Part shown: positions 1-9,463 of the stretch, piece by piece | Position numbering within the stretch: the first letter of the stretch is position 1 | Layout: the number at the start of each line of letters is the position of its first letter | NCBI GenBank assembly: GCA_937127285.1 | Contig: CAKZLV010000039.1 | Span: forward strand, 1 to 34,011 | Length of the DNA: 34,011 bases | Reading direction: 5' to 3' | Origin: an uncultured Bacteroidota bacterium | GTDB lineage: Bacteria > Bacteroidota > Rhodothermia > Rhodothermales > Salinibacteraceae | Notes under the pieces: generated by a model | Seen by the model: the letters and a program-made list of their open reading frames with translations, nothing else | Databases searched by the model: none | What the model was told of the DNA's origin: nothing | Program-made: the position numbers and the translations under genes

Positions 1-849
1 GCCGACCTGATCGACGACCTGGGGGGAACCCAGCGCTACGGCGCGGAGGTCGATGAGATCCTGGTCTCCGGCCGCGGCCGCGCCGAGGGCGTGCGGCTCA
101 CCTCCGGCGAAACGATCGAGGCGGACCTCGTCGTCTCCAATGCCGACGTCGGCTGGACGTACCGCCACCTGATCGACGCGAAGCACCGCACCACCTGGAC
201 GGACCGGCGCGTCGAGTCGATGGACTACTCGATGAGCCTCTTCGTCTGGTACTTCGGCACCGACCGCATCTACGACGACGTCGAGCACCACACGATCTTG
301 ATGGGCCCGCGCTACCGCGGCCTGCTGGAGGACATCTTCGAGCGGAAGGACCTGGCCGACGACTTCAGCCTCTACCTGCACCGCCCGACGAAGACCGACG
401 CGTCGATGGCGCCGGCGGGGCACGACGCCTTCTACGTTCTCTCGCCGGTTCCGCACCTGGAGAGCGGGACCGACTGGCGGGCGGAGGCGGAGCCCTACCG
501 GCAGAAGGTGGAGGACTACCTGTCGGAGACGATCCTGCCGGACCTGGGGGACCGTCTCGTCACGAGCCGCATGCTGACGCCGCGAGAGTTCAAGACCGAC
601 TACAAGAGCCTGAAGGGAGCGGCGTTCAGCGTCGAGCCGCGGCTGACGCAGAGCGCGTGGTTTCGCCCGCACAACGAGAGCGAGGACGTGGAGGGCCTCT
701 ACTTCGTCGGGGCCGGGACGCACCCGGGAGCGGGGATGCCGGGCGTGATCTCGTCGGCGCGGGTGCTGGACACGGTGGTGCCGGACCCGCAGGACCTGTC
801 GCCGCGCGGATCAAAGGAGCCGGCGATGACGGCCTCGGTTCGGGATTAA
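1..849 (+). CDS. crtI: Phytoene desaturase/carotenoid oxidoreductase (CrtI family), C-terminal part, truncated at window start
   Basis: Frame is open from base 1 (ADLIDDLGGTQRYGAEVDEILVSG...) and continues into the 91..849 ORF; CrtI-type C-terminus LYFVGAGTHPGAGMPGVISSARV. Confidence 0.88.
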   Translation, partial: ADLIDDLGGTQRYGAEVDEILVSGRGRAEGVRLTSGETIEADLVVSNADVGWTYRHLIDAKHRTTWTDRRVESMDYSMSLFVWYFGTDRIYDDVEHHTILMGPRYRGLLEDIFERKDLADDFSLYLHRPTKTDASMAPAGHDAFYVLSPVPHLESGTDWRAEAEPYRQKVEDYLSETILPDLGDRLVTSRMLTPREFKTDYKSLKGAAFSVEPRLTQSAWFRPHNESEDVEGLYFVGAGTHPGAGMPGVISSARVLDTVVPDPQDLSPRGSKEPAMTASVRD

Positions 850-1131
850 GCCGCCGGTGAACGAGGGTGTGAGCCGATAGGTCCCGTCTGTGCTATCCGA
901 TTCTACCGACCTCGGGTGCGCCGGCAACTTTCGGTGGATGAAGTCATCTATCTAGTGCCCGTCCGTCTCCCGCCACGTTCTGCGCCGGCGGCCTGAGGTT
1001 GGAGGTCGGAAGACCTCCCGCCGGGCCGACGTCGACCGTGATCGCGCGGCGGCTGTCTGCCGGTCTGCGGAGGAGAACAGCGTGTGCGCGTGAGACCCCG
1101 TCCACTGGTCCGCCCGAGCCCGCCGTCCCCC

Positions 1132-1386
1132 ATGCCTCTTATCGACTACGACCTGCACCCCGTCGCTCTCGCCTTCGGCATCTTCTGCTTTCTCCTCACA
1201 TCGGCCCTCATCGCCGCCGTTGTATACATCGGAACGAGCGACGGCGAGCCGACCCCCTCTCCGACGTCAACCGGCGACCCCGGCGACGCACCGCCGTTTC
1301 TTGCCGACGAGTCGCCACCGGTGACGGCAGCGGATGCCCCCGTCGCCGCCGACGCGGACGCCCCGAGAAGGAGCGGGGAAGGGTGA
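1132..1386 (+). CDS. Small single-TM membrane protein, unknown function
   Basis: ATG at 1132; MPLIDYDLHPVALAFGIFCFLLTSALIAAVVYIG hydrophobic segment followed by a Pro/Ser/Thr/Asp-rich tail. Confidence 0.5.
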   Translation: MPLIDYDLHPVALAFGIFCFLLTSALIAAVVYIGTSDGEPTPSPTSTGDPGDAPPFLADESPPVTAADAPVAADADAPRRSGEG

Positions 1387-1691
1387 CGGAATCGTTCCCG
1401 AAGCATCTGGTCTCGAAGCATCTGGTCTCGAAGCATCCGTTCCCGAGACGAAATCGGATCCGGACGGGCGACGGCGGAGGGGAACCGATGGAGATTCATC
1501 GGCTGGGCGTCGCTCCGTTACTTTCTGGTCCGGTCGACGCGCCTTCACTTACTGGCAGTCCGTCCCCCGATGAAGGCCGCACTTCCATCGCGGTGCCGAT
1601 GGCCCGTCGCCTCGCGCGATGACCGACTGCCGGCTGCCGGAGCATCCCTCCGGCCCCGGCCCCGCATTCGTCTCACAATCGACCCTGGTCT

Positions 1692-2324
1692 ATGGAACGG
1701 TTTCTCTCTCCTCCCCCTCACTGGGCACCGCTCGCAGCGCTTCTGCTGATCCTCGGCACCGCCCCCGCACAGGCCCAGTTCGGCATCACCGGCGGCCTGA
1801 ACTTCGAATCGACCGACGACATCCGGAACAGTGCCGGCGGCGAGGCGGCCTTTAACAACTCGACCGGCTACCACCTCGGCGTCGTCTACAACCTGGGGAT
1901 CGGCCCGGTTGACATCCGCCCCGGCTTCCTGTACCGCCGGGTGGGAACCTACGAACTGCGGGGGAATGCCCTGGATGGTTCGTTCGACGTGACGGCGTAC
2001 GAGGTCCCGGTCGATCTGCGCTTCACGGTGCTGCCCACGCCGGTCGTCAGTCCGTACCTGTTGGCCGGGCCGCAATTTACGTTCGTGAACGGCGAGGACG
2101 ACTTTGATGATGCCACCGAGGACCTCTCGTTTTCCCTGAACGTCGGTGCCGGTACGGATATCACGCTGCCGGGCCTGCCGATTACCCTGCAGCCGGAGCT
2201 GCGCTACGAGTTTGGCGCGACGAAGTTTATCAAGGACGACTTCGAGATCGGCGGCCAGGACTTCAGTCCGGAGGACTCGCCGCGCTTCAGTGCCTTCAGC
2301 GTGCGTCTCACGGTCTTGTTCTAG
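1692..2324 (+). CDS. Outer-membrane beta-barrel (porin-family) protein
   Basis: Signal peptide ending AQAQF, alternating amphipathic strands, C-terminal aromatic residue (RLTVLF). Confidence 0.8.
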   Translation: MERFLSPPPHWAPLAALLLILGTAPAQAQFGITGGLNFESTDDIRNSAGGEAAFNNSTGYHLGVVYNLGIGPVDIRPGFLYRRVGTYELRGNALDGSFDVTAYEVPVDLRFTVLPTPVVSPYLLAGPQFTFVNGEDDFDDATEDLSFSLNVGAGTDITLPGLPITLQPELRYEFGATKFIKDDFEIGGQDFSPEDSPRFSAFSVRLTVLF

Positions 2325-2365
2325 CCGGCCGCGTCGCACCGCCCGGACTCAATCCGTTGGACCCA

Positions 2366-2409
2366 ACCGACTGCGGGCCGCTCCCTGACCGGGGCGGCCC
2401 GCAGTCGTT
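2366..2409. terminator. Bidirectional intrinsic terminator-like hairpin between convergent genes
   Basis: Perfect 14-bp arms cgactgcgggccgc (2368-2381) / gcggcccgcagtcg (2394-2407), with further ccc/ggg pairing inside the loop; lies between convergent stops. Confidence 0.7.
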
Positions 2410-2482
2410 CGTGCAGGGCAAAGCGGAGCGGGACGATAGAAACCACCGCCCCCGGCACGTCGCATCGGGCGTCGCATCCGGC

Positions 2483-3178
2483 CTACGAAATCTTTTCGTA
2501 GAAGCGGAAACGGCGGGCGTCGATCGTGTAGTTCCAGCCGGGGGATACGTTCTCCCGGTCCTCCGCCCAGAACGGAAACCGGTGTCCGGCCATCGACTGC
2601 TGGCTGAAGAAGTGGCGCGTTTTCACCGAGAACGGCCGATAGGCCGGATCGGCGTGCCGGACGTAATGGGCGATGCTGATGGCCCGCTGCCACCCCGGCA
2701 GCTGCATGTCCGGCGTCAGGCTGCGGTAGAACTGGCGCTTCGAAGAACCGGGATTGAACGCGCTGAACTGGTACGGGTCCAGGACGACCCCTCGGTAGGT
2801 GGTCTGGCCCCGGTAGTTGGTTTCCACGCGGTTGCGAACCACCCAGGCGACGAGTTCCTGCTCGTGCGGCTTCTTGGTTTCCGAATAAATGGCCCGAGCC
2901 AGCCACAGGGTCGGCGCCTCGATGCGCGGAAGAAGCGATGCAGGCTCCGATGCCGTGTACTGCGGACGCCCGTATACGGCGCTGAGCAGTTCGAAGTGTG
3001 TGCTGGAGGTGTCGACCTGCACGGACGCCTCGTTCGTCGACCCGATGATCGAGTGGACGAACGACGGGGAGCGCCCGTCTGTCGGCGACGGCGAGGCGCT
3101 GTCGAGCGTCACCTGGGCCGCCGTGAGAACCACGGCTGCTCCGATCGAGACACACACCATTGTAGCGCGTGTATTCAT
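2483..3178 (-). CDS. Cell wall hydrolase, SleB-like
   Basis: LARAIYSETKKPHEQELVAWVVRNRVETNYRGQTTYRGVVLDPYQFSAFNPG resembles the SleB hydrolase core; N-terminal signal-like segment from ATG at 3178. Confidence 0.75.
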   Translation of the reverse strand: MNTRATMVCVSIGAAVVLTAAQVTLDSASPSPTDGRSPSFVHSIIGSTNEASVQVDTSSTHFELLSAVYGRPQYTASEPASLLPRIEAPTLWLARAIYSETKKPHEQELVAWVVRNRVETNYRGQTTYRGVVLDPYQFSAFNPGSSKRQFYRSLTPDMQLPGWQRAISIAHYVRHADPAYRPFSVKTRHFFSQQSMAGHRFPFWAEDRENVSPGWNYTIDARRFRFYEKIS

Positions 3179-3523
3179 GTTTGGTACTCGGCTGTTCGGA
3201 ATCCAATGATTTGCGTGTCCAGAAGCGACATCAATCGAGCTGGAATCAGTCGCGAATCGCAGAAGAGAAACGAAATGAATCGTTGACTCCGCCCTCTTGG
3301 ACATGCTGAACCGGTCAACGAGCGGTGTGGGGGGAGGTTTCCTTGAATGATTGGCCGTAAATGTAACAAGAACAGAGTTTGTCCGGACTGCGATGCTTCT
3401 TAATGTGTGTTTGGACTCGTATTGACCCCGCGTTCATCAACGTGATCAAACGGATATCAGACGGTTTTTGAGCGTATATCCATTGTCCTTCCCTTCACAA
3501 CGTCCTGCCAGCGACCTGCCTCT

Positions 3524-4711
3524 ATGGCCGAAGACCGAATCATCTGTGCCGATCAAAACATCCCGCACGTCGAAGACGCCTTCAGTCGCTTCGGGACGGT
3601 GCGGACGCTTCCCGGCCGCGAGATCTCGCCGGATGCCGTTCAAGACGTAGATGTACTTCTCGTCCGCAGTGTTACACGGGTCGATTCGGCTCTTCTGAAA
3701 GACTCCTGCGTTCGGTTTGTGGGATCGGCCACAATCGGGACCGATCACGTCGATCGACAGGCGCTGCAAGACCGAGAGATCGCGTTTGCCCACGCGCCGG
3801 GCTCCAATGCCGACTCCGTGGCCGACTACGTGATTGCCGCCCTTCTTCACGTAGCCGTTCGGAGAGGGGTGTCCATCTCAGATTGCACAATCGGCATTGT
3901 CGGGTGCGGAAACATTGGGGGACGGCTTGCCCGTCGTCTTCCAAACCTCGGAGCAGCAGTGCTCCTTAACGACCCTCCTCGCCGCATGCAGGGAGATGCG
4001 CCCTCGGCGATCGGCTCTTCGTTTCGCCCCCTGAGTGAATTGCTGGATGCGGCGGACGTGATTACCCTCCACACACCGCTGACAACGGACGGACCGCACC
4101 CGACCCATCATCTCTTCGACGCCGACACGATCGCGGCCATGAACCCAGGAGCCTGGCTCATCAACACGTCGCGGGGAGCGGTGGTCGACAACCGGGCGCT
4201 CGTCCGCGCCCTCGACGACGGACCCGTTCAGGCGACGATCCTCGACGTGTGGGAGGAGGAGCCGTCGCCGCACCCGCAGTGGATCCGTCGGTCCGACGTC
4301 GCCACGCCCCACATTGCCGGATACGCCCGCGACGGCAAGCTGCGCGGGACGAAAATGCTCTACGATGCGTTCTGCCGGTTTCAGGGCGTGTCGCCCGTGT
4401 GGACGCCCGACGACGCCCTGCAGCCCGAGTCTCCCGACGCGCTCCGGTGCACCCCTCCCGACGGCTCGCTGCCGCCGACGGACTACCTGGACGCGCTGGC
4501 CGCCCAGATGGTCGACATCGAGGGAGATGATGCCCGCTTCCGAAGGGTTTTAGAAGTCCCTGCGGAGGACCGGGGCAACTACTTCAGCACCTTGCGAAAG
4601 ACGTATCCCGAGCGCCGGGAGATGCAGCAGCATCGCATCCCGGCCGCCGCCGTGCCCCACCGGTTCGCGGCGGCAGTGGAGAAGGGGCTCGCAGTATCCC
4701 TCGCACCGTGA
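3524..4711 (+). CDS. pdxB: 4-phosphoerythronate dehydrogenase
   Basis: D-2-hydroxyacid dehydrogenase fold (GIVGCGNIGGRLARR, NTSRGAVVDNRAL, DVWEEEPSP) with PdxB-type N-terminus ADQNIPHVEDAF and a C-terminal domain. Confidence 0.9.
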   Translation: MAEDRIICADQNIPHVEDAFSRFGTVRTLPGREISPDAVQDVDVLLVRSVTRVDSALLKDSCVRFVGSATIGTDHVDRQALQDREIAFAHAPGSNADSVADYVIAALLHVAVRRGVSISDCTIGIVGCGNIGGRLARRLPNLGAAVLLNDPPRRMQGDAPSAIGSSFRPLSELLDAADVITLHTPLTTDGPHPTHHLFDADTIAAMNPGAWLINTSRGAVVDNRALVRALDDGPVQATILDVWEEEPSPHPQWIRRSDVATPHIAGYARDGKLRGTKMLYDAFCRFQGVSPVWTPDDALQPESPDALRCTPPDGSLPPTDYLDALAAQMVDIEGDDARFRRVLEVPAEDRGNYFSTLRKTYPERREMQQHRIPAAAVPHRFAAAVEKGLAVSLAP

Positions 4712-4813
4712 CGCGACCGCACGGGATGCCGCCGGACGTGGCCGGACGGAACGCGACCGCACGGGATGCCGCTGACGAGATGCTACTGACGAGATGCTGC
4801 TGACGAGATGCTG
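4711..4813. repeat. Composite direct repeats: 22-bp pair acgcgaccgcacgggatgccgc (4711, 4751) plus 3x14-bp ctgacgagatgct(a/g)
   Basis: Read directly: identical 22-mers 40 bp apart, then three contiguous 14-mers 4772-4813. Confidence 0.85.
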
Positions 4814-4893
4814 ATTGCGGCCCCGCGGTGCGTTCCGGAGCGCGGGTGAGGCCGTCTCGCCCGTTGGCCCGGTTCGCCCGTTGGCCCCGACGG

Positions 4894-6018
4894 CTATCTC
4901 CGGTAGCCGTAGGAGCGAAGGAAGGACTCTCGGTCCCGCCAGTCCTCCCGCACCTTCACGTGTAGGTTCAAGTAGACGGGGCGTTGTACGAACGCCTCAA
5001 TGTCCTCGCGCGCGGCCGTTCCGAGGGCCTTCAACGCTCGGCCGCCCTTGCCGATCAAGATCCCTTTGTGCGACTTGCGCATCACCACGATCTCGGCGTC
5101 GATGTAGTCCTTTTCGTCGCCGTCCCGCTCCTCGTACTGCACGATGTTGACCTGCACAGAGTACGGGATCTCCTCGTGGTACTGCTGAAACGCTTTCTCG
5201 CGGATGATCTCCGCCACGAAGAAGCGCTCCGGATGCTCGCTGACCATCTCCTTCGGGTAAAACGGCGGCCCCTTCGGCATAGCCTCCACGATCAGGTCGA
5301 CGAGCGTGTCGACGTTCTGGCCGTTCAGGGCGGAGGTGGGCACGATCTCGTCGAAGGCCCGAAGGTCTTGATAGGACTCCACAAGCGGCAGCGCCTGCTC
5401 CTGCGGGATCAGGTCCATCTTGGTGAGTACGAGAAACGCCTGTTTCTGCCCGGCCTGCTCCAGGCTGAAGGTGTCCGGCTGCTCCTGCGTCGCTTCGTGA
5501 AGAAACAACAGAAGGTCGGCGTCGCGCACCGCGCCCTCGACCTGTCCCATCATGGCCTCGTGCAGGCGGTAGCGCGGCTTGATGATCCCGGGGGTGTCGA
5601 GGAAAACGACCTGATGGTCGGGCCCGGAATGAATGCCGATCACGCGGTTGCGCGTGGTCTGCGGCTTCCGCGTCACGATCGACAGCTTCTGACCGAGCAT
5701 CGCGTTCATGAGGGTCGACTTGCCCACGTTGGGCTTGCCGATGATGGCGACGTACCCGCTCCGGTGATCGTCCGGGACGTCCTCATAGAACGGCGTGCCG
5801 CCCTCGGACGCATCGCCGAGCACGTCGCCGGGGTCCTCCGGTTCCGAAAACGGGTCGCCGGCGAGAGGATCCGTCGCCTCGCGCGACGGCGCCTCGGAAT
5901 CGGGCGACGGCGCTTCGGAAGGAGAAGTCTCGGAAGGAGAGGTCGCGTCGGAGGACGCATCGGGAACGGAGGGCCCGGCGTCGCTGGAAGACGGGGCGGG
6001 ACGGGAATCGGAGGGCAT
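4894..6018 (-). CDS. era: GTPase Era with a ~90-aa Ser/Pro/Glu/Asp-rich N-terminal extension
   Basis: GKPNVGKSTLMNA, FLDTPGI, TKMD and C-terminal KH domain GILIGKGGRALKALG; likely ATG at 6018. Confidence 0.93.
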   Translation of the reverse strand: MPSDSRPAPSSSDAGPSVPDASSDATSPSETSPSEAPSPDSEAPSREATDPLAGDPFSEPEDPGDVLGDASEGGTPFYEDVPDDHRSGYVAIIGKPNVGKSTLMNAMLGQKLSIVTRKPQTTRNRVIGIHSGPDHQVVFLDTPGIIKPRYRLHEAMMGQVEGAVRDADLLLFLHEATQEQPDTFSLEQAGQKQAFLVLTKMDLIPQEQALPLVESYQDLRAFDEIVPTSALNGQNVDTLVDLIVEAMPKGPPFYPKEMVSEHPERFFVAEIIREKAFQQYHEEIPYSVQVNIVQYEERDGDEKDYIDAEIVVMRKSHKGILIGKGGRALKALGTAAREDIEAFVQRPVYLNLHVKVREDWRDRESFLRSYGYRR

Positions 6019-6115
6019 AACGCGGATCGAGACGGGCAGGATCGAGAATGGGCGGAAAGGGGAAGAGGACGGGCCGTGGAGAGCGCCGACCGGCAGCGGC
6101 TTGCCACCGAACCGC

Positions 6116-6838
6116 TCAGTGCTTGACGACGCCCGCCATGTCGCGCACGGCCGTGTCGAGCCCCGACAGGATGGCGCGGGCCATAACGGCGAAGCCAATC
6201 GAAACCTCGGCGACGTGGGGGACGGTGTTTCGGAAGAGAGCGAAGTTGTTGTAGTCGAGTCCGTGGCCGGCATGGACGCGCAGCCCGGCGCTGTGAGCGG
6301 CCTCGGCCCCGTCGGCTAACCGCTCGGCTTCCCGGTGGCACTCCGCCTCGGTGGTTGCGTTTGCATAGTCGCCGGTGTGCAGCTCGATGGTGTTGGCTCC
6401 GGTTGCAGCGGCGGCGTGAATCTGTTCGGGAACCGGATCGACGAACAGGCTCACCTGCTCGACGCCGGCATCGTACAGCCGGGGAATGACCGTGTCGAGA
6501 CGATCGCGGTTGGCCTCGACGTCCAGTCCGCCCTCGGTGGTCACCTCCTCGCGGCGCTCCGGAACGAGCGTCGCCAGGTCCGGCCCGACGTCGCAGCAGA
6601 TGTCGACCACGTCCGGATCGGTCGACAGTTCGAAGTCCAGCTTTCCCTGAACCGTTTCGGCAAAGAGGTGGACGTCGCGCTCGGTGATGTGGCGCCGGTC
6701 CTCGCGAAGATGAAACACGATCCCGTCCGCGCCGGCCTGCTCGCAGAGAGCGGCGGCATGAACGGGGTCGGGGAAGGTCTCCTGCCGGGCGTTGCGAAGC
6801 GTACCGACGTGGTCGACGTTGATGAGAAGATTGATCAC
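6116..6838 (-). CDS. pdxJ: Pyridoxine 5'-phosphate synthase
   Basis: NLLINVDHVGTLRNARQ...GADGIVFHLREDRRHI...ELHTGDYAN...HAGHGLDYNN are hallmark PdxJ motifs; probable GTG start at 6838. Confidence 0.93.
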   Translation of the reverse strand: MINLLINVDHVGTLRNARQETFPDPVHAAALCEQAGADGIVFHLREDRRHITERDVHLFAETVQGKLDFELSTDPDVVDICCDVGPDLATLVPERREEVTTEGGLDVEANRDRLDTVIPRLYDAGVEQVSLFVDPVPEQIHAAAATGANTIELHTGDYANATTEAECHREAERLADGAEAAHSAGLRVHAGHGLDYNNFALFRNTVPHVAEVSIGFAVMARAILSGLDTAVRDMAGVVKH

Positions 6839-7583
6839 AGGCACCTTGGGTGGGTGAAGAGAAGCAAGGAGAGGCAGGAACGGCACCGCCGGGATCGGCC
6901 GGGCTCTGCGCGGCGGGAGCGTGTGTGGCGCTGCCGCATGCAGTTCGATGCATCATCCCGTCCGTCTGGACGAGGCGGAGCCGTCGCGGCGAAACGAAGC
7001 GGCGAGAGGAGACCGACCGGGCCCGACCCGATCGGGCCGAGGCCAATCTCAGCCAATCTCTCTCGCCCGTCCCGTCGAACCCCCATCCGCCCTGCATTGT
7101 TTTCGTCCGGGTTTTCGTCCGGGTGTTTTCGTCCGGGTGGTTGGGCTCCGCTGGCGGCGCTTCGGCCGTAGGAGGCGCAGGAGGAACGGCCGTCCGGTGC
7201 GGTCCGGCGGTGCGCCGGGGCCAACCGCGCCGTGTAGGATGCGCTGCGGCCTGCGGCGGTCGCTGCGCCTTCTATCAATTTTTGTTGGAGGGATCGCCGG
7301 TCCACTTTCATCTTCCGGTTGCGATGGGTACATACGAACAAGGCCCTGTCCCGCACGGGGCCGACCCTGCGAAAATCCGACCCGCTCCGCGCACTGCCCC
7401 CGGCCGGGGACGACGTACCGGCGGGCAGCGCTGCTGGTTGCAATTCGCGGGGGTGCAAGCTACCTTCTCGGACGATGTCGCACCGCCTGTGTCCGGGCCA
7501 TCCGTCGCCGGGTACGTCGACCGGACGGGCACGTCCGTCTCCGCTATCAGTCTCTCTCCGTCTCACACGACCGCTACGCGCAC

Positions 7584-8045
7584 ATGGCTATTAGCAGCCA
7601 GGGCACTCGGACCGGCATTCAAGTCGGGCTGGGCATTGTGATCCTCGTGCTGGCCTTCTTCCTCTATCGATCGATCACCGAGCCCTACGATCGAATTGAG
7701 CGCCAGCAGAGAATCACCGAGCAGACGAGAGAGCGGATGTCGAAGATTCGGACCGCGCTCATCGACTACGAGCGCGACAGCACCGCCTACCCGGACAGCC
7801 TGCAGGTGCTTCGGCAGCACATCGAGAGCGATTCCATCCTGGCCACCCGCCAGGACAGCGTGTTCGGCGGGCCGGTGAATCTGGACTCGCTGTTCTTCTC
7901 GCCCCGCACCGGCAAATCGTTTCAGTATACGGTGAGCGACACCGGACGGGTCGAGACGTACCTTCTGGAAGACCCGGACACGCAGGACCAGATCGGAACC
8001 CTTTCCGGGGATCCGACCGAGACCAACGTGGCCAGCTGGGAGTAG
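7584..8045 (+). CDS. Membrane-anchored protein of unknown function (N-terminal TM, then coiled-coil/periplasmic domain)
   Basis: ATG 7584; GIQVGLGIVILVLAFFLYRSI TM helix, then a charged helix ERQQRITEQTRERMSKIRTALIDYERD. Confidence 0.7.
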   Translation: MAISSQGTRTGIQVGLGIVILVLAFFLYRSITEPYDRIERQQRITEQTRERMSKIRTALIDYERDSTAYPDSLQVLRQHIESDSILATRQDSVFGGPVNLDSLFFSPRTGKSFQYTVSDTGRVETYLLEDPDTQDQIGTLSGDPTETNVASWE

Positions 8046-8052
8046 CTCCCGA

Positions 8053-8078
8053 CCCGCCCGGCGGGGCCGTCGGGCGGC
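8053..8078 (+). terminator. Hairpin just after the 7584-8045 stop codon
   Basis: ccgcccg (8054-8060) / cgggcgg (8071-8077) inverted repeat; no strong T-tract. Confidence 0.4.
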
Positions 8079-8317
8079 CGCACGTCGCGTCAGGAGGGCG
8101 ACTGCCGGGTGCGACGCCTCGGCGGCTCCTCCCAAACGGCCCGACACCGGATGCCGATACCGGATGACCCGACACCGGTTGCCCGAAATCGGATCGGGGC
8201 CGTCGGCCGGTTCGTGGGACGGCCGGTCCTCATTTTCTGGTCCCGTATTCCGGGTCCATTCGAGTCCCGCCGCGATCCGCGTCACCAACTCTACTGCGGC
8301 AGCGAATCCGTGATATT

Positions 8318-9241
8318 ATGAGCGAGGCGGTCTCTGCAGGGATCCAGATTCAGGGGGCCGACCTCCGGTATGCAGAGGTTGGGTTCGGCGAATCCGGCCA
8401 TCGACTCGTGCGCATCGAGCGGTCGCGCCTCGATTTCGACGCGGCGCACGAACTCCTCCACCGCGACGCCCCGCGCCGCACCGACCGCATCGGGTACGCG
8501 CTCAAAGAGATGATGACGGGCACGGAGGCCGAGTCGCTGCGTCTGACGGTGCACCCGCCCGACGCCTACGGGTTCTTCACCCCGATCGAGGCCGACCTGC
8601 CGGTTCGCGAGCGGAAGCTGTCGCTGCTGCACCACGCCGCACTCGTCACCGGGGCGCGGTCGCCTCGGGACTTCCACCTGAGCACGAAGACGGTGCGAAC
8701 GGCGCAGGACAGCGATGGGGATTCTCTGATGTGGGTGCACGTTCTGGCGGTGCCGGGATCCATTCAAGACCGGGTGCAGGCCGTGGTCGATCGCTTGCCG
8801 GTCGGGTCGTTTTCCTGGATGCTCAGCACCGAGGCGGCCTCGCAGGTAACGGCGCGCATCGAGTTGACGGGCGTCACCCAGGAGCAGGCCCTGCGCCCCT
8901 TTACCCTCGCGGTGGGATCGTACGAATCGTTCACGGAGTTCACGCTCTCGCGCGACCGGCAGTGGTATCACAGCCACTACGCACCACGAGCCGACACCGT
9001 CTCCGACCGGGCCTACTACGCCGTCGGCCTGCTCAACCGGCTCGACGTTCCGCTCCATGCCGTCGGACGGCTGTTCATCTACGGGCGCCGCGTCGACGCA
9101 GAGGCGTACGAGCCGTTCGAATCGATCTTCGGCATCCAGCCGGAACCCCTCGACCCGTTCCGCGCCGTCGACCCGCTCGACGCCGAGCTGTCCGGTATCG
9201 AGCCCACCGCCTTCGTACCGTGCATCGGGGCGGCAATGTAG
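8318..9241 (+). CDS. DUF3822-like protein (unknown function)
   Basis: 308-codon ORF directly upstream of rsmD and coaD, an order I recall for DUF3822 in Bacteroidota-type genomes; assignment is from memory plus context. Confidence 0.6.
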   Translation: MSEAVSAGIQIQGADLRYAEVGFGESGHRLVRIERSRLDFDAAHELLHRDAPRRTDRIGYALKEMMTGTEAESLRLTVHPPDAYGFFTPIEADLPVRERKLSLLHHAALVTGARSPRDFHLSTKTVRTAQDSDGDSLMWVHVLAVPGSIQDRVQAVVDRLPVGSFSWMLSTEAASQVTARIELTGVTQEQALRPFTLAVGSYESFTEFTLSRDRQWYHSHYAPRADTVSDRAYYAVGLLNRLDVPLHAVGRLFIYGRRVDAEAYEPFESIFGIQPEPLDPFRAVDPLDAELSGIEPTAFVPCIGAAM

Positions 9242-9463
9242 CCGTCGCCGGCGGATCGTTGCTGGATCTCCCGCCGGAGTGCCCGGCGCATCCCGGGGCG
9301 CACCCGCTTCGGTCGAGATTCACCGGCCTCTCGTTCGGGAGGTCCCGGCTCCGGGAACGTTCAATGGGCCGTTCGGCTACCTCCATTGCGGAGGAGGGAA
9401 GAAGCTGCTTCGGCGTCTGCGCTCCCCGCAGCAGGCACTCTTTCTCAGGTTTTCCCCGTTGCC

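Noticed and set aside
4984-6126. 380-aa plus-strand ORF antisense to era
   Set aside because: Era motifs on the other strand are unambiguous; this is a mirror frame.
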